Positions 27,861 to 36,605 of a stretch of 64,000 nt of DNA are shown here, one piece after another. Source of the DNA: an uncultured Chitinophagaceae bacterium (lineage in GTDB: Bacteria > Bacteroidota > Bacteroidia > Chitinophagales > Chitinophagaceae). How positions within the stretch are numbered: the first letter of the stretch is position 1; each line of letters starts with the position of its first letter. The stretch is taken from contig CAISDV010000089.1 of NCBI GenBank assembly GCA_903884185.1, positions 1 through 64,000 of the forward strand, read 5' to 3'. The notes under the pieces were generated by a model, which was given only the letters and a program-made list of their open reading frames with translations, was not told the DNA's origin and did no database searches. The position numbers and the translations under genes are program-made.

Positions 27861-27900
27861 CCCACAAAAAAACCCCAACATCACTGTTAAGGCCTTCCGT
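27861..27900. repeat. Direct repeat matching the tRNA-Phe terminator (distal copy)
   Basis: The first 27 nt (27861-27887) are identical to 28216-28242, just beyond tRNA-Phe; similarity then continues weakly for 13 nt and ends in ttccgt in both. This copy lost the second stem arm, so it can no longer fold as a terminator. Such duplication at a tRNA 3' end resembles attL/attR, though no integrase lies in the window. Confidence 0.75.
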
Positions 27901-27984
27901 ACTTCGGCATAATGATTTACAGTACTTGGCTCAATCAACTTAGGAGCTATTTGGTATATTTGGGAATAGGTTAAATATTATCTT

Positions 27985-28209
27985 ATGGCACAAATTGAAA
28001 TTGAAGTTGATGATGCTTTGGCAGCTAAATGGCGCACTATTTCAGTTAAATTGAAAAGCGAAATCGAGAGCTCGATAAATAAATATATTGAGATCATTTT
28101 AGATCAAGGTGAGGAAATAGATATTTTACCATTTTTAAATGAGTTGAGGGTCGGAATGAAAGCAAAAGGGCTTACTCAGGAAATACTTGATCACATTCTG
28201 AAAGAGTAG
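27985..28209 (+). CDS. Orphan antitoxin-like protein
   Basis: A 74-residue acidic protein. The N-terminus (MAQIEIEVDDALAAKW) and the C-terminal motif FLNELRVGMKAKGLTQEILD resemble the short antitoxins that precede PIN-domain (VapC-like) toxins. In those modules the toxin gene normally follows or overlaps the antitoxin stop; here the stop is followed after 6 bp by the tRNA-Phe terminator repeat and no toxin is present. It is probably the surviving half of a module cut at the attachment-like repeat. Confidence 0.6.
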   Translation: MAQIEIEVDDALAAKWRTISVKLKSEIESSINKYIEIILDQGEEIDILPFLNELRVGMKAKGLTQEILDHILKE

Positions 28210-28215
28210 TATCAA

Positions 28216-28250
28216 CCCACAAAAAAACCCCAACATCACTGTCGGGGTCT
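28216..28250 (-). terminator. Rho-independent terminator of tRNA-Phe
   Basis: On the minus strand the stem CCCCGACAGTGATGTTGGGG is followed by seven T. It begins about 5 bp past the tRNA 3' end. Bases 28216-28242 are the proximal copy of a 27-bp direct repeat whose other copy is at 27861. Confidence 0.85.
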
Positions 28251-28254
28251 TCCG

Positions 28255-28327
28255 TGGTGTGGGGCGGGATTGAACCGCCGACACAAGGATTTTCAGTCCT
28301 TTGCTCTACCAACTGAGCTACCGCACC
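28255..28327 (-). tRNA. tRNA-Phe (GAA)
   Basis: A 73-nt cloverleaf: acceptor GGTGCGG/CCACACC, D arm with GCTCAGTTGG, anticodon loop CTGAAAA (anticodon GAA), T arm GGCGG-TTCAATC-CCGCC and discriminator A. CCA is not encoded. The acceptor stem has a C5-A68 mismatch, with the odd base on the 3' side that borders the direct repeat. Confidence 0.95.
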
Positions 28328-28375
28328 ATCCCTTAAAGGGCTGCAAATATAAGAACCGGGGGCGTATCCCTGAAA

Positions 28376-29812
28376 TCAAAATTCGCAATTCCCCGGCGTA
28401 CGCGCAAACGCTATCACATCACGGATATTGGTCATCCCCGCTACAAACTGTACCATCCGCTCAAATCCCAATCCAAACCCGGCATGCGGCACCGTTCCAA
28501 AACGGCGGGTATCCAGGTACCAGCTCATCTCATCGGCAGGGATATGCATTTCCTTCATCCTTTCTTCCAATAAATGCAATCTCTCTTCACGCTGTGAGCC
28601 ACCTACGATCTCACCTATTCCCGGCGCTAAAATATCCATGGCGGCTACCGTCTTTCCATCATCATTCTGCCGCATATAAAATGCCTTGATCTGTTTTGGA
28701 TATCCCGTTACGATCACCGGCTTTTTAAAATGTTTCTCTACCAGGTATCTTTCATGTTCGCTCTGCAAATCAATTCCCCAGGCAACATCATACTTGAACT
28801 TTTTCTTTTTATAATGATTGCTCTCCAATAAAATAGAAATGGCTTCGGTATAAGTAATGCGCTCAAACGCATTCTCCAAAACAAAGTTGAGTTTTTCTAT
28901 CAGCCCCAATTCATTGCGCTTGTCTTGCGGCAATTGCTTTTCTTCTTCTGCCAAACGCTGGTCAAGAAAATCAATGTCCTCGCGGTTATTGTCCATCACG
29001 TACTGAATTAAATATTTCATATACGATTCGGCAAGATTCATATTGTCTTCGAGATCATTGAATGCCACTTCGGGCTCTATCATCCAGAACTCTGCCAAAT
29101 GGCGTGTGGTATTGGAATTCTCAGCGCGGAATGTTGGGCCAAATGTATAGACATCACTAAATGCCATCGCACCTAACTCACCTTCCAGCTGTCCGCTCAC
29201 AGTGAGGTTGGTGCTCTTCCCAAAAAAATCTTCTTTAAAATTAATACTGCCGTCATCATTCTTTGGCGCATCGTTCAATGGCAATGTTGTTACACGAAAC
29301 ATTTCACCCGCACCTTCTGCATCACTGGCAGAAATGATGGGCGTATGCAAATAGACAAATCCTTTATCGTTAAAAAATTTATGCGTAGCAAATGCCAGTG
29401 AATGACGAACGCGGAACACAGCGCCAAAAGTATTCGTGCGCATGCGCAGGTGTGCGATCTCTCTTAAAAATTCAAGGCTGTGTTTTTTAGGCTGAAGCGG
29501 ATATTTTTCTCCATCGCTATCACCTAATATTTCAACGGTCTTTGCTTTGATCTCTAATTTTTGTCCCTTGCCTAATGACTCCACCACAGCGCCAATCACT
29601 TTTAATGATGCGCCGGTAGTGATGCGTTTAATAGTGGCATCATCCAGTAAACCTAGCTCGGCCACTACCTGAATATTATGATTGGTACTGCCATCATTCA
29701 ATGCTATAAATTGGTTGTTGCGGAAACTGCGCACCCAACCCATCACGGTCACTTCATTGACTGCTTGCCCTGCCTGAAGCAGTTCTTTGATCCTGGTCCT
29801 TTTGTTAAACAT
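28376..29812 (-). CDS. asnS: Asparaginyl-tRNA synthetase
   Basis: A 478-residue class II synthetase that charges tRNA-Asn. The N-terminal OB fold ([20 protein letters not shown]) is followed by the class II core: motif 2 in [20 protein letters not shown] and motif 3 in [16 protein letters not shown], ending GNCEF. The start at 29812 ([13 protein letters not shown]) is chosen because the 87-codon upstream extension is not homologous to any synthetase. It is divergent from rho, and its intergenic region contains a cccgaagtttcggg palindrome. Confidence 0.97.
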   Translation of the reverse strand: MFNKRTRIKELLQAGQAVNEVTVMGWVRSFRNNQFIALNDGSTNHNIQVVAELGLLDDATIKRITTGASLKVIGAVVESLGKGQKLEIKAKTVEILGDSDGEKYPLQPKKHSLEFLREIAHLRMRTNTFGAVFRVRHSLAFATHKFFNDKGFVYLHTPIISASDAEGAGEMFRVTTLPLNDAPKNDDGSINFKEDFFGKSTNLTVSGQLEGELGAMAFSDVYTFGPTFRAENSNTTRHLAEFWMIEPEVAFNDLEDNMNLAESYMKYLIQYVMDNNREDIDFLDQRLAEEEKQLPQDKRNELGLIEKLNFVLENAFERITYTEAISILLESNHYKKKKFKYDVAWGIDLQSEHERYLVEKHFKKPVIVTGYPKQIKAFYMRQNDDGKTVAAMDILAPGIGEIVGGSQREERLHLLEERMKEMHIPADEMSWYLDTRRFGTVPHAGFGLGFERMVQFVAGMTNIRDVIAFARTPGNCEF

Positions 29813-30011
29813 GGTTGCTTTATTTTCCTCTTCCCAATGCCCTGGGAAGGCTTGCAAAGATAAGCCAATGCCCCTTCTGAAAGGCATACTGGGAGTGAAA
29901 AGCAGGAAGGCCGCGCAGTGCATTCCCTTCAAAAAGCCTAAAAAGCACAAATTTTTCTTTTTTTCAGAAAATCTGCTGTAACATTGCAGTGGAAACAAAA
30001 TTGGTTTGGCT

Positions 30012-30025
30012 CCCGAAGTTTCGGG
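30012..30025. repeat. Solitary CCCGAA palindrome
   Basis: cccgaagtttcggg stands in the divergent asnS-rho spacer (29813-30157) and is not inside a larger inverted-repeat element. The rest of the spacer shows no confident promoter. Confidence 0.75.
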
Positions 30026-30157
30026 ATCAATCTCACAAACACACCAATTATCTCTTTTCCGCAATACCAACAAGACCAGGAAGATTTAAGTTTTCAACCT
30101 CTTAGACCCGGATTAAACTCAAACAAACTTTGAAATTTCTCTTATTTAATTGATCTT

Positions 30158-31747
30158 ATGTACGACATTTCGCAATTGAACGACATGCTAATGCCTGAGT
30201 TGCTGGACATAGCCGAGCAACTGAGTATTCCTAATCCAAAGAAAACCGACAAGCAGGGTTTGATCTATAAGATACTGGATAGCCAGGCGGCATCGGGCGA
30301 CGGCAAAGACGCGAAGAAAACGCGCGGCCGCAAACCGGCTACCGTAAAAACTTCCACGGCCAATGGCACCGAAGAAGCAGAAATAATGACGCCGGCGCCA
30401 CAACAGGAAAAAGCCGGATCAAAACTGAAAGGCCGCAAACCTGTAAAAACAGTAGAAGAGCCGGAAGCAAAAATTGAGCAACTCGCACAGCAGATGTTGC
30501 AGGCCACTGAAAAAGATGGCAACACAAATACAGAAGAAGCTACTCCACCAAATAACGAAGGCGCACAACAGGGAGAACAACAGAACCAGCAGCGCCCCAA
30601 TCCCCGCCGCGAACCGGCATTTAATATTGAATTTGATGGCGTGATCTCCGGCGAAGGAGTTTTGGAAATGATGCCCGATGGTTATGGTTTCTTACGTTCT
30701 TCAGATTATAATTATTTAAGCTCACCGGATGATGTATATGTTTCTCCATCTCAAATAAAATTATTTGGATTGAAAACGGGTGATACCGTTTCAGGATATG
30801 TACGCCCGCCAAAAGAAGGTGAAAAATATTTTGCTTTATTAAAAGTGGATGCGATCAATGGCAAGAGGCCCGATGAAGTGCGCGACCGCGTTCCGTTCGA
30901 TTACCTCACACCGCTTTTCCCATTCCAGAAACTGAATTTATTTAATAGCCCAACCAATTTCAGCACACGTATCATCGACCTGTTCACTCCAATAGGAAAG
31001 GGGCAGCGCGGATTGATCGTGGCGCAACCAAAAGTGGGTAAGACGGTTTTATTGAAGGAAGTAGCGAACGCTATTGCAGCCAATCACCCAGAATGTTATT
31101 TGATGGTGGTGCTGATTGATGAACGCCCCGAAGAAGTTACCGATATGGAACGCAGTGTTCGTGCGGAAGTGATCGCTTCCACATTTGATGAACCTGCAGA
31201 AAAACATGTGAAGGTTTCAACCATCGCTTTACAGAAAGCAAAAAGACTGGTCGAGTGCGGGCATGATGTGGTGATCTTACTCGATTCCATTACGCGTCTC
31301 GCACGTGCACATAATACCGTTGCCCCGGCAAGCGGTAAAGTATTGAGTGGTGGTGTGGAAGCAAATGCCATGCAGAAACCAAAACAATTCTTTGGTGCAG
31401 CAAGAAAAATAGAATTTGGCGGATCATTGACCATCCTTGCAACAGCCCTTATCGAAACAGGATCCAAGATGGATGAAGTGATCTTTGAAGAGTTCAAGGG
31501 AACAGGTAATATGGAATTGGTGCTCGACAGGCGCCTCGCGAACCGTAGGGTATTCCCAGCCATTGACCTGGTGGGTTCTTCTACACGTCGTGATGATTTG
31601 TTATTAGACAAAGAAGTTTTACAAAGAATGAATATTCTGCGTTTGTACATCAATGATATGAATACCGAAGAAGCAATGAATGAATTGCTGAAACGTATGA
31701 GAGGTACAAAAGATAATGAGGAGTTTCTGGCGAGCATGAACAGGTAG
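30158..31747 (+). CDS. rho: Transcription termination factor Rho
   Basis: A 529-residue hexameric RNA helicase. The N-terminal helix bundle ([20 protein letters not shown]) is followed by a long low-complexity insertion (about 45-150) rich in Pro, Gln, Glu and Lys, then the OB-fold primary RNA site ([15 protein letters not shown]), Walker A in AQPKVGKT and Walker B/D motifs ([16 protein letters not shown]). It ends [14 protein letters not shown]. Long disordered insertions before the OB fold are typical of Bacteroidota Rho and are thought to aid RNA binding or condensation. Confidence 0.97.
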   Translation: MYDISQLNDMLMPELLDIAEQLSIPNPKKTDKQGLIYKILDSQAASGDGKDAKKTRGRKPATVKTSTANGTEEAEIMTPAPQQEKAGSKLKGRKPVKTVEEPEAKIEQLAQQMLQATEKDGNTNTEEATPPNNEGAQQGEQQNQQRPNPRREPAFNIEFDGVISGEGVLEMMPDGYGFLRSSDYNYLSSPDDVYVSPSQIKLFGLKTGDTVSGYVRPPKEGEKYFALLKVDAINGKRPDEVRDRVPFDYLTPLFPFQKLNLFNSPTNFSTRIIDLFTPIGKGQRGLIVAQPKVGKTVLLKEVANAIAANHPECYLMVVLIDERPEEVTDMERSVRAEVIASTFDEPAEKHVKVSTIALQKAKRLVECGHDVVILLDSITRLARAHNTVAPASGKVLSGGVEANAMQKPKQFFGAARKIEFGGSLTILATALIETGSKMDEVIFEEFKGTGNMELVLDRRLANRRVFPAIDLVGSSTRRDDLLLDKEVLQRMNILRLYINDMNTEEAMNELLKRMRGTKDNEEFLASMNR

Positions 31748-31755
31748 GAGTTTCA

Positions 31756-31815
31756 CCCCGCATATTGCGGGGCAGGCAGCAAAGAGGCAAAGAAAAGAAA
31801 GACGCAAAGAATTAA
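31756..31815. repeat. TTTCACGCAAAG-type repeat with nested palindrome
   Basis: The host sequence tttcac...gcaaagaggcaaag (31751-31795) is split by the palindrome ccccgcatattgcgggg plus a caggca tail (31756-31778). Compare 34453, where the same host motif is uninterrupted. Confidence 0.7.
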
Positions 31816-31821
31816 TAAAAC

Positions 31822-31853
31822 AAAAATCCCCCGACTTAATCGGGGGATTTTTT
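31822..31853. terminator. Bidirectional rho-independent terminator
   Basis: aaaatcccccga and tcgggggatttttt form a 12-bp stem with a 5-nt loop, with A-tract on one side and T-tract on the other. It serves rho on the plus strand and possibly the S9 peptidase on the minus strand. Confidence 0.9.
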
Positions 31854-31869
31854 ATTGGGCCAAAGAATT

Positions 31870-31947
31870 ACCGCAGAGTCGCAGAGGCGGGGAGTTTCGC
31901 AGAGGAAACTTTCTCTGCGTGGCTCTCCGTCTCCCCGTCTCTGCGGT
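31870..31947. repeat. Inverted-repeat element, ACCGCAGAG type (copy 5)
   Basis: Arms accgcagagtcgcagaggcg and cgtctccccgtctctgcggt are close to perfect reverse complements. It ends 8 bp before the stop of the S9 peptidase gene. Confidence 0.85.
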
Positions 31948-31954
31948 GAAAAAA

Positions 31955-34420
31955 TTACTTCAACCACGTATCAAACAACTTCAATATTCTCTTATACTCA
32001 TCTGTCCAGCTACTCGGCTCAACAAAGCCATGATCTTCTACAGGAAACACTGCCAGGTCCCAGTTGTCTTTTCCCAACTCAATTAATCGCTGATTCAAAC
32101 GAACAGCATCCTGGAAATTTACATTCACATCCACCATACCATGGCAGATGAGTAAATGATTTTTTAGTCCGCTGGCAAAATTAATAGGAGAAGAACGTGC
32201 ATACGCCAGGCTATCATTAAATGGTTCATTGAGAATGTTGGCAGTATAACCATGATTATAATGTGCCCAGTCGGTAACGGGCCGCAATGCAGCGCCGGCT
32301 TTAATTACATCGGGTTGAGTGAACATCGCCATCAATGTCATGAAGCCACCATAACTGCCACCATACATTCCAATACGACCCGGATCTATACCCATTTCTT
32401 TTACGAGATAATGTGCAGCATCTACTTCATCATCCAAATCTTTTCCACCCATAAAACGATAGATGCCTGTACGCCAATCGCGCCCATAACCTGCGCTGCC
32501 ACGGTAATCAATATCAATAACAGTATAGCCTTTATCGGCCAATAAATTATTGAACATGTATTCGCGCGGGTAGTTGTTGCTCCACCAATAATCTACATTC
32601 TGCAGATAACCGGCGCCATGAACAAAGATCACAGCAGCTCCATTCTTCTTGCCGGGGGCGGGTTCAAAAACGCGGGAGTAGATCGGTTGGCCATCTCTTG
32701 CAGTGATCGTAAATATTTTTGTATCCCTCCATGGATAAGCTTTGAATGCATCGCTCATTGCTTTGTTCGTTACCTGTACCGGTTTTTTACCGGCTGCATT
32801 TTCCTGCACAAAAAGCTCTACCGGTTTATTAATATAAGAATAACGGTAAGCAATATATTTTTCATCAGGCGAAAGCGATACTTCATAACCACCGGTCATG
32901 TTCGTGATCTTTTCTTTACCGCTGCCATCTGTTTTAATGCGGTACCAGTTTTGTTTGCCGGGATGTTCTTCATTCGTTAGCAGGTAGAAGTTTTGTTTGT
33001 TCTTGCTTAAAATACAATCCTGCACTTCATACTTGCCTTGTGTGAGTTGTGATTTTGTGCCTGTGTTAATATTATAAGTATAGAGATGCGAGTAGCCACT
33101 TGCTTCGCTCTGAAAATAAACAGTGTTCTCATTCACCCATCCCATCCTGCCGCGGATGCCCGGGCCATCTATCCAGGCTTCATCACGCTGGCGGTCGATT
33201 GGTTTTAATCTTCCATTAGCAGCATCCAATTGCATGATCCACCTGTCTTTATTATCCTGTGAGCGAACATCAATTACAGCAGCTGTTCCACTTTCATTCC
33301 AAATGGCATTGCCAAAAGTTACAGGACGGGGAACAACTCTTCTATTCGCAAATTTTGCTGGATAATCTTTTGTATAATCAGGGGCATCTGTAATACCTGG
33401 GATAGAATCTGTTGGCACCATTGTCACCGTACCCGTTTCCATATCGTACACATAAAATTCAAAGCGGCCTATTGTATTGCCCACTTTTGTCCTTCCCGGG
33501 ATATCTGTCGTGAATCCACTTTCTGTAACATAATCCGGAACGATTGTTGATTTTGATGCCGCTGTTGGCGCCTGGAATAAACGGTAGGTTACAAACCTTC
33601 CATCCGGGCTGATCTGTGCTCCCTGTAAGGTTTTATCGCCGATGCCAATTGTTTTTAAAGTATCTGCATCCCTATGTGTTTTATTATAAGCATCACGTAA
33701 CTCTCTTTTATTTTTTCTTTGTGTTAATATATCAGATGTTGCCAATTGATTTTGACGAAGCCATTGTTCCTGTTGATTTCCGCCGCCTCCACCGCCTCCA
33801 CCGTTGCCACCTGCTGCTTGTCCGCCACCGCCACCACCACCACGGTTTCCACCACCGCCGCGATTGCCACCACCACCACCAAATGCTGCCGGGCCACCGG
33901 CTGCAGGAGCTGCTGCCGCTGCTTCTGCGCGGAAATTGGTCAGTTGGTCAGTAATGCCCGTTTCCATATCCCATGCATATAAATTCTGGCTGCGCGAATA
34001 AACGACCCAGTTATTTTTTTCCACGAATCTTGGATTGCTTTCAAAATCTTCGGTGCGGGTAACACGTGTTGTTTTATTTGTCTTCAGGTCCAGTAAAAAA
34101 ATATCACCACGATACGCATACACCACTTTTGTGTTCGTGCTGTTCGGCGTGCCATTATTAATAGCATTCATCAATTGCACTTCTGTTGGGTTTGCTTTTG
34201 ATGGCTCCTTACCATTCAGCATAAAAGAATAGACAGAGTCAGCCGTTTTTTGTTCGGGGTTCCAGTTAAAGAAAACTGTTTTACTGTCAGTTGACCAGGA
34301 TAGATTGCTTGGCGATGTGCCGATCCATTTCTGGTCCTGCATGATCTTTTCAACGGTCAGTGTCTGCGATGAAGCGCAGCAGCTAAGGGATACAAATAAC
34401 AATAATAAAAATGTTCTCAT
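31955..34420 (-). CDS. Secreted S9-family prolyl peptidase (DPP-IV-like)
   Basis: An 821-residue exported serine peptidase. The signal peptide (MRTFLLLLFVSLSCCASSQ) supports the start at 34420. A beta-propeller (about 20-560, repeats such as ISPDGRFVTYRLFQ) precedes an alpha/beta-hydrolase domain with the nucleophile in MYGGSYGGFM, the acid in HGMVDVNVNFQ and His in VEDHGFVEPSSW. Within the propeller lies a Gly/Asn/Arg-rich insert of roughly 55 residues (GGGGNRGGGG repeats, DNA about 33780-33925). Such a linker is unusual in a folded propeller and may be a surface loop. Dipeptide release is likely but unproven. Confidence 0.93.
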   Translation of the reverse strand: MRTFLLLLFVSLSCCASSQTLTVEKIMQDQKWIGTSPSNLSWSTDSKTVFFNWNPEQKTADSVYSFMLNGKEPSKANPTEVQLMNAINNGTPNSTNTKVVYAYRGDIFLLDLKTNKTTRVTRTEDFESNPRFVEKNNWVVYSRSQNLYAWDMETGITDQLTNFRAEAAAAAPAAGGPAAFGGGGGNRGGGGNRGGGGGGGQAAGGNGGGGGGGGNQQEQWLRQNQLATSDILTQRKNKRELRDAYNKTHRDADTLKTIGIGDKTLQGAQISPDGRFVTYRLFQAPTAASKSTIVPDYVTESGFTTDIPGRTKVGNTIGRFEFYVYDMETGTVTMVPTDSIPGITDAPDYTKDYPAKFANRRVVPRPVTFGNAIWNESGTAAVIDVRSQDNKDRWIMQLDAANGRLKPIDRQRDEAWIDGPGIRGRMGWVNENTVYFQSEASGYSHLYTYNINTGTKSQLTQGKYEVQDCILSKNKQNFYLLTNEEHPGKQNWYRIKTDGSGKEKITNMTGGYEVSLSPDEKYIAYRYSYINKPVELFVQENAAGKKPVQVTNKAMSDAFKAYPWRDTKIFTITARDGQPIYSRVFEPAPGKKNGAAVIFVHGAGYLQNVDYWWSNNYPREYMFNNLLADKGYTVIDIDYRGSAGYGRDWRTGIYRFMGGKDLDDEVDAAHYLVKEMGIDPGRIGMYGGSYGGFMTLMAMFTQPDVIKAGAALRPVTDWAHYNHGYTANILNEPFNDSLAYARSSPINFASGLKNHLLICHGMVDVNVNFQDAVRLNQRLIELGKDNWDLAVFPVEDHGFVEPSSWTDEYKRILKLFDTWLK

Positions 34421-34452
34421 GGATTGATGGTTTTGGAGGGATAAATCTAAGG

Positions 34453-34491
34453 GTTTCACGCAAAGACGCCAAGGAGCAAAGGCGCAAAGAA
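34453..34491. repeat. TTTCACGCAAAG-type repeat, uninterrupted copy
   Basis: gtttcacgcaaagacgccaa followed by ggagcaaaggcgcaaagaa matches the host sequences at 31751 and 39317 without an inserted palindrome, so it is the reference form. Confidence 0.7.
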
Positions 34492-34510
34492 TTTTCTTAG
34501 TCTGTTTTTT

Positions 34511-34578
34511 ACCGCAGAGACGCAGAGGTTCGGTGAGTCAATTCTCTGCGTTCCTCTCCGCCTCCCTGTCTCCCCGGT
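34511..34578. repeat. Inverted-repeat element, ACCGCAGAG type (copy 6)
   Basis: Arms accgcagagacgcagagg and cctctccgcctccctgtctc around a short loop, ending ccccggt. It sits between the S9 peptidase promoter region and the stop of the NRAMP-like gene, followed by AT-rich tcgtacatcgtaaat copies (34637-34676). Confidence 0.8.
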
Positions 34579-34678
34579 AATTCTTTAGACAGTTTAAACG
34601 CATCGGCTAACCCAAGAAAAGCGCAGAGTTTTCGACTTTGAAAAATCGTACATCGTAAATCTAACATCGTACATTGAC

Positions 34679-35884
34679 CTACTTCATCCAATCATACACA
34701 GCTACCACACTCATCCATCCCATTACACCAACCACCACCCATCCCGCAACTTGCATCCACAGCGGGTGTTTATAGCCTTTCATCAAACGTGTGCGGGTAG
34801 CTGCAATTAATACGATAGCCAATGCAATCGGTAATATCAATCCATTCAAAGCGCCCGCGAAGATGAGTAACTGCCGCGGTTTTCCTATAAAAACAAAAAT
34901 GCAGGTAGATAATATAATAAAGATTGAGATACACAGCCTTTCATATTTCGCGAATATGGGATGGAATGTTTTGAAGAAAGAAACAGAAGTGTACGCTGCA
35001 CCTACCACAGAAGATATCGCCGCGCTCCATAACACTACACCAAAAATACGGAAGCCAATATTTCCGGCAGCAAACTGAAACACACTTCCCGCAGGATTAT
35101 CATGATCTAACACAGCACCATGTGAAAGTGCGCCTACCACTGCAAGAAATAAAATGCAACGCATCAATCCTGAAATAACAATGCCACTTATCGCGCTGCG
35201 ATTTACTTGCGGGAGGCTTTCTTTTCCTTTGATTCCCGCATCGAGTAAACGGTGTGCACCGGAGAAAGTAATATATCCACCAACAGTTCCACCAACGATC
35301 GTAAGAATAGCCGCGGTGCTGATATGCTCCGGAATAAATGTGTGATGAATAGCTTGTAACAATGGCGGGTGCGCACTGAATGCAATAAATAATGTCAGCA
35401 ATATTTTAATTGTGCCAAATAGCTTGGTAAAACCATCCAGCATCTTTACAATTTCTTTTATCCAGAAAAGGATCAATGCTACTACGCAACTGATGATGGC
35501 TCCTTCGCGGAATGAAATACCCGTCAGCACATTCAATCCCAATCCACATCCTGCAATGTTTCCAATATTAAAAGCAAAACCACCTAGTATGACAAGTACC
35601 GCCAAAAAATATCCTGCGCCAGGTAATAATTTATTCGAGAGGTCCTGCGCACGCAATTCACTTACAGATAAAATGCGCCAGGTATTTAATTGCGCACCAA
35701 TATCAATCAAAAGTGAAAACAAGATCACAAAGCCAAAGCTCGTCATCAGTTGTTGCGTGAACACTGTTGTCTGCGTGAGAAAGCCCGGCCCGATAGATGA
35801 GTTCGCCATTAAAAACGCTGCGCCCAGTACCGGTCCCCCGATATGGCGAATGGAAGAGAAATTTTTAAACAGCTTTGATCTCAA
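34679..35884 (-). CDS. NRAMP-like membrane transporter in the pxp operon
   Basis: A 401-residue polytopic membrane protein with about 11 helices of the NRAMP/LeuT-like fold. The two hallmark metal-site motifs are not seen: where metal NRAMPs read DPGN in TM1 this reads MANSSIGPGFLTQTTVF, and where they read MPH in TM6 this reads GYITFSGAHRLLDAG. Its start overlaps pxpA by 20 bp, making it the last gene of pxpB-pxpC-pxpA. YcsG of Bacillus subtilis lies in the same position. Given the missing ligands and setting, 5-oxoproline or a related organic substrate is more plausible than a divalent metal; this is inference. Confidence 0.9.
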   Translation of the reverse strand: MRSKLFKNFSSIRHIGGPVLGAAFLMANSSIGPGFLTQTTVFTQQLMTSFGFVILFSLLIDIGAQLNTWRILSVSELRAQDLSNKLLPGAGYFLAVLVILGGFAFNIGNIAGCGLGLNVLTGISFREGAIISCVVALILFWIKEIVKMLDGFTKLFGTIKILLTLFIAFSAHPPLLQAIHHTFIPEHISTAAILTIVGGTVGGYITFSGAHRLLDAGIKGKESLPQVNRSAISGIVISGLMRCILFLAVVGALSHGAVLDHDNPAGSVFQFAAGNIGFRIFGVVLWSAAISSVVGAAYTSVSFFKTFHPIFAKYERLCISIFIILSTCIFVFIGKPRQLLIFAGALNGLILPIALAIVLIAATRTRLMKGYKHPLWMQVAGWVVVGVMGWMSVVAVYDWMK

Positions 35885-36605
35885 TCTTATTTTCTTTTAG
35901 TGATTGATGAATGGTCTTTGCAAAAGCAACTGCGTGTTTCCCGTCACCATGAATACAAATTGTTTCTGCGCTAATGGGAATTATTTTTTTGTTGATACTT
36001 GTTGCCGTTTGTTCCTTCACCATTTGCATTACTTGTTGTAATGATGTTTTTTCATCTTCTATCAATGCGCCCGGTTGTGAACGGGGAGTAAGGCTGCCAT
36101 CGTTTTGGTAAGACCTGTCTGCAAATACTTCTGATGCAGTGGCAAGTCCCAGTTTTTTTGCTTCGCTGATCAAATAGGATCCACTCAATCCATATAATAT
36201 TAAATTTTTATCTGCATGCTTTACTGCTTTCACGATAGTATTTGCAAGGGAAGGGTCTTTTGCAGCCATATTATATAAAGCGCCGTGTGGTTTTACATGA
36301 TGTAAGTGGGTATGGAAAGAATGACAAAGGTCTTGCAGCATCAGGATTTGTACAAGTACCATATCATACACCAGTTCATTTGATAAATCCATTTCCTTTC
36401 TTCCAAAATTTTCTTTGTCGGCAAAGCCCGGGTGCGCACCAATGGTAACATGATTTTGCAAAGCCAGCCCGATGGTACGTTTCATGGTATCAGGATCCCC
36501 TGCATGGTATCCGCAGGCAATATTTGCGCTGCTGATAAAGGGCATCAGCAATGCATCGTTATCAAGGCCTTCGCCCATATCGCAGTTCAGGTCAATCCAT
36601 GCCAT
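35865..36605 (-). CDS. pxpA: 5-oxoprolinase subunit A (LamB/YcsF family)
   Basis: A 246-residue cytoplasmic subunit of the ATP-dependent 5-oxoprolinase that opens 5-oxoproline to glutamate. The opening motif WIDLNCDMGEG and the patterns SANIACGYHAGDP, IGAHPGFADKENFGRK and HHVKPHGALYN are diagnostic for the family. It overlaps pxpC by 14 bp upstream and the transporter by 20 bp downstream, so the four-gene unit is translated in concert. Confidence 0.97.
   Translation of the reverse strand: MAWIDLNCDMGEGLDNDALLMPFISSANIACGYHAGDPDTMKRTIGLALQNHVTIGAHPGFADKENFGRKEMDLSNELVYDMVLVQILMLQDLCHSFHTHLHHVKPHGALYNMAAKDPSLANTIVKAVKHADKNLILYGLSGSYLISEAKKLGLATASEVFADRSYQNDGSLTPRSQPGALIEDEKTSLQQVMQMVKEQTATSINKKIIPISAETICIHGDGKHAVAFAKTIHQSLKENKIEIKAV

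Noticed and set aside
27717-27938. Minus-strand 73-residue ORF
   Set aside because: It runs across the direct repeat and a hairpin, has a Cys/Arg-rich random-looking product and no start context.
29813-30073. Extended start for AsnS
   Set aside because: The 87 extra residues do not resemble the synthetase family and include translated intergenic palindrome sequence.
33616-34001. Plus-strand ORFs rich in Pro, Thr or His opposite the S9 peptidase
   Set aside because: They are shadows of the GGN-repeat region read on the other strand.
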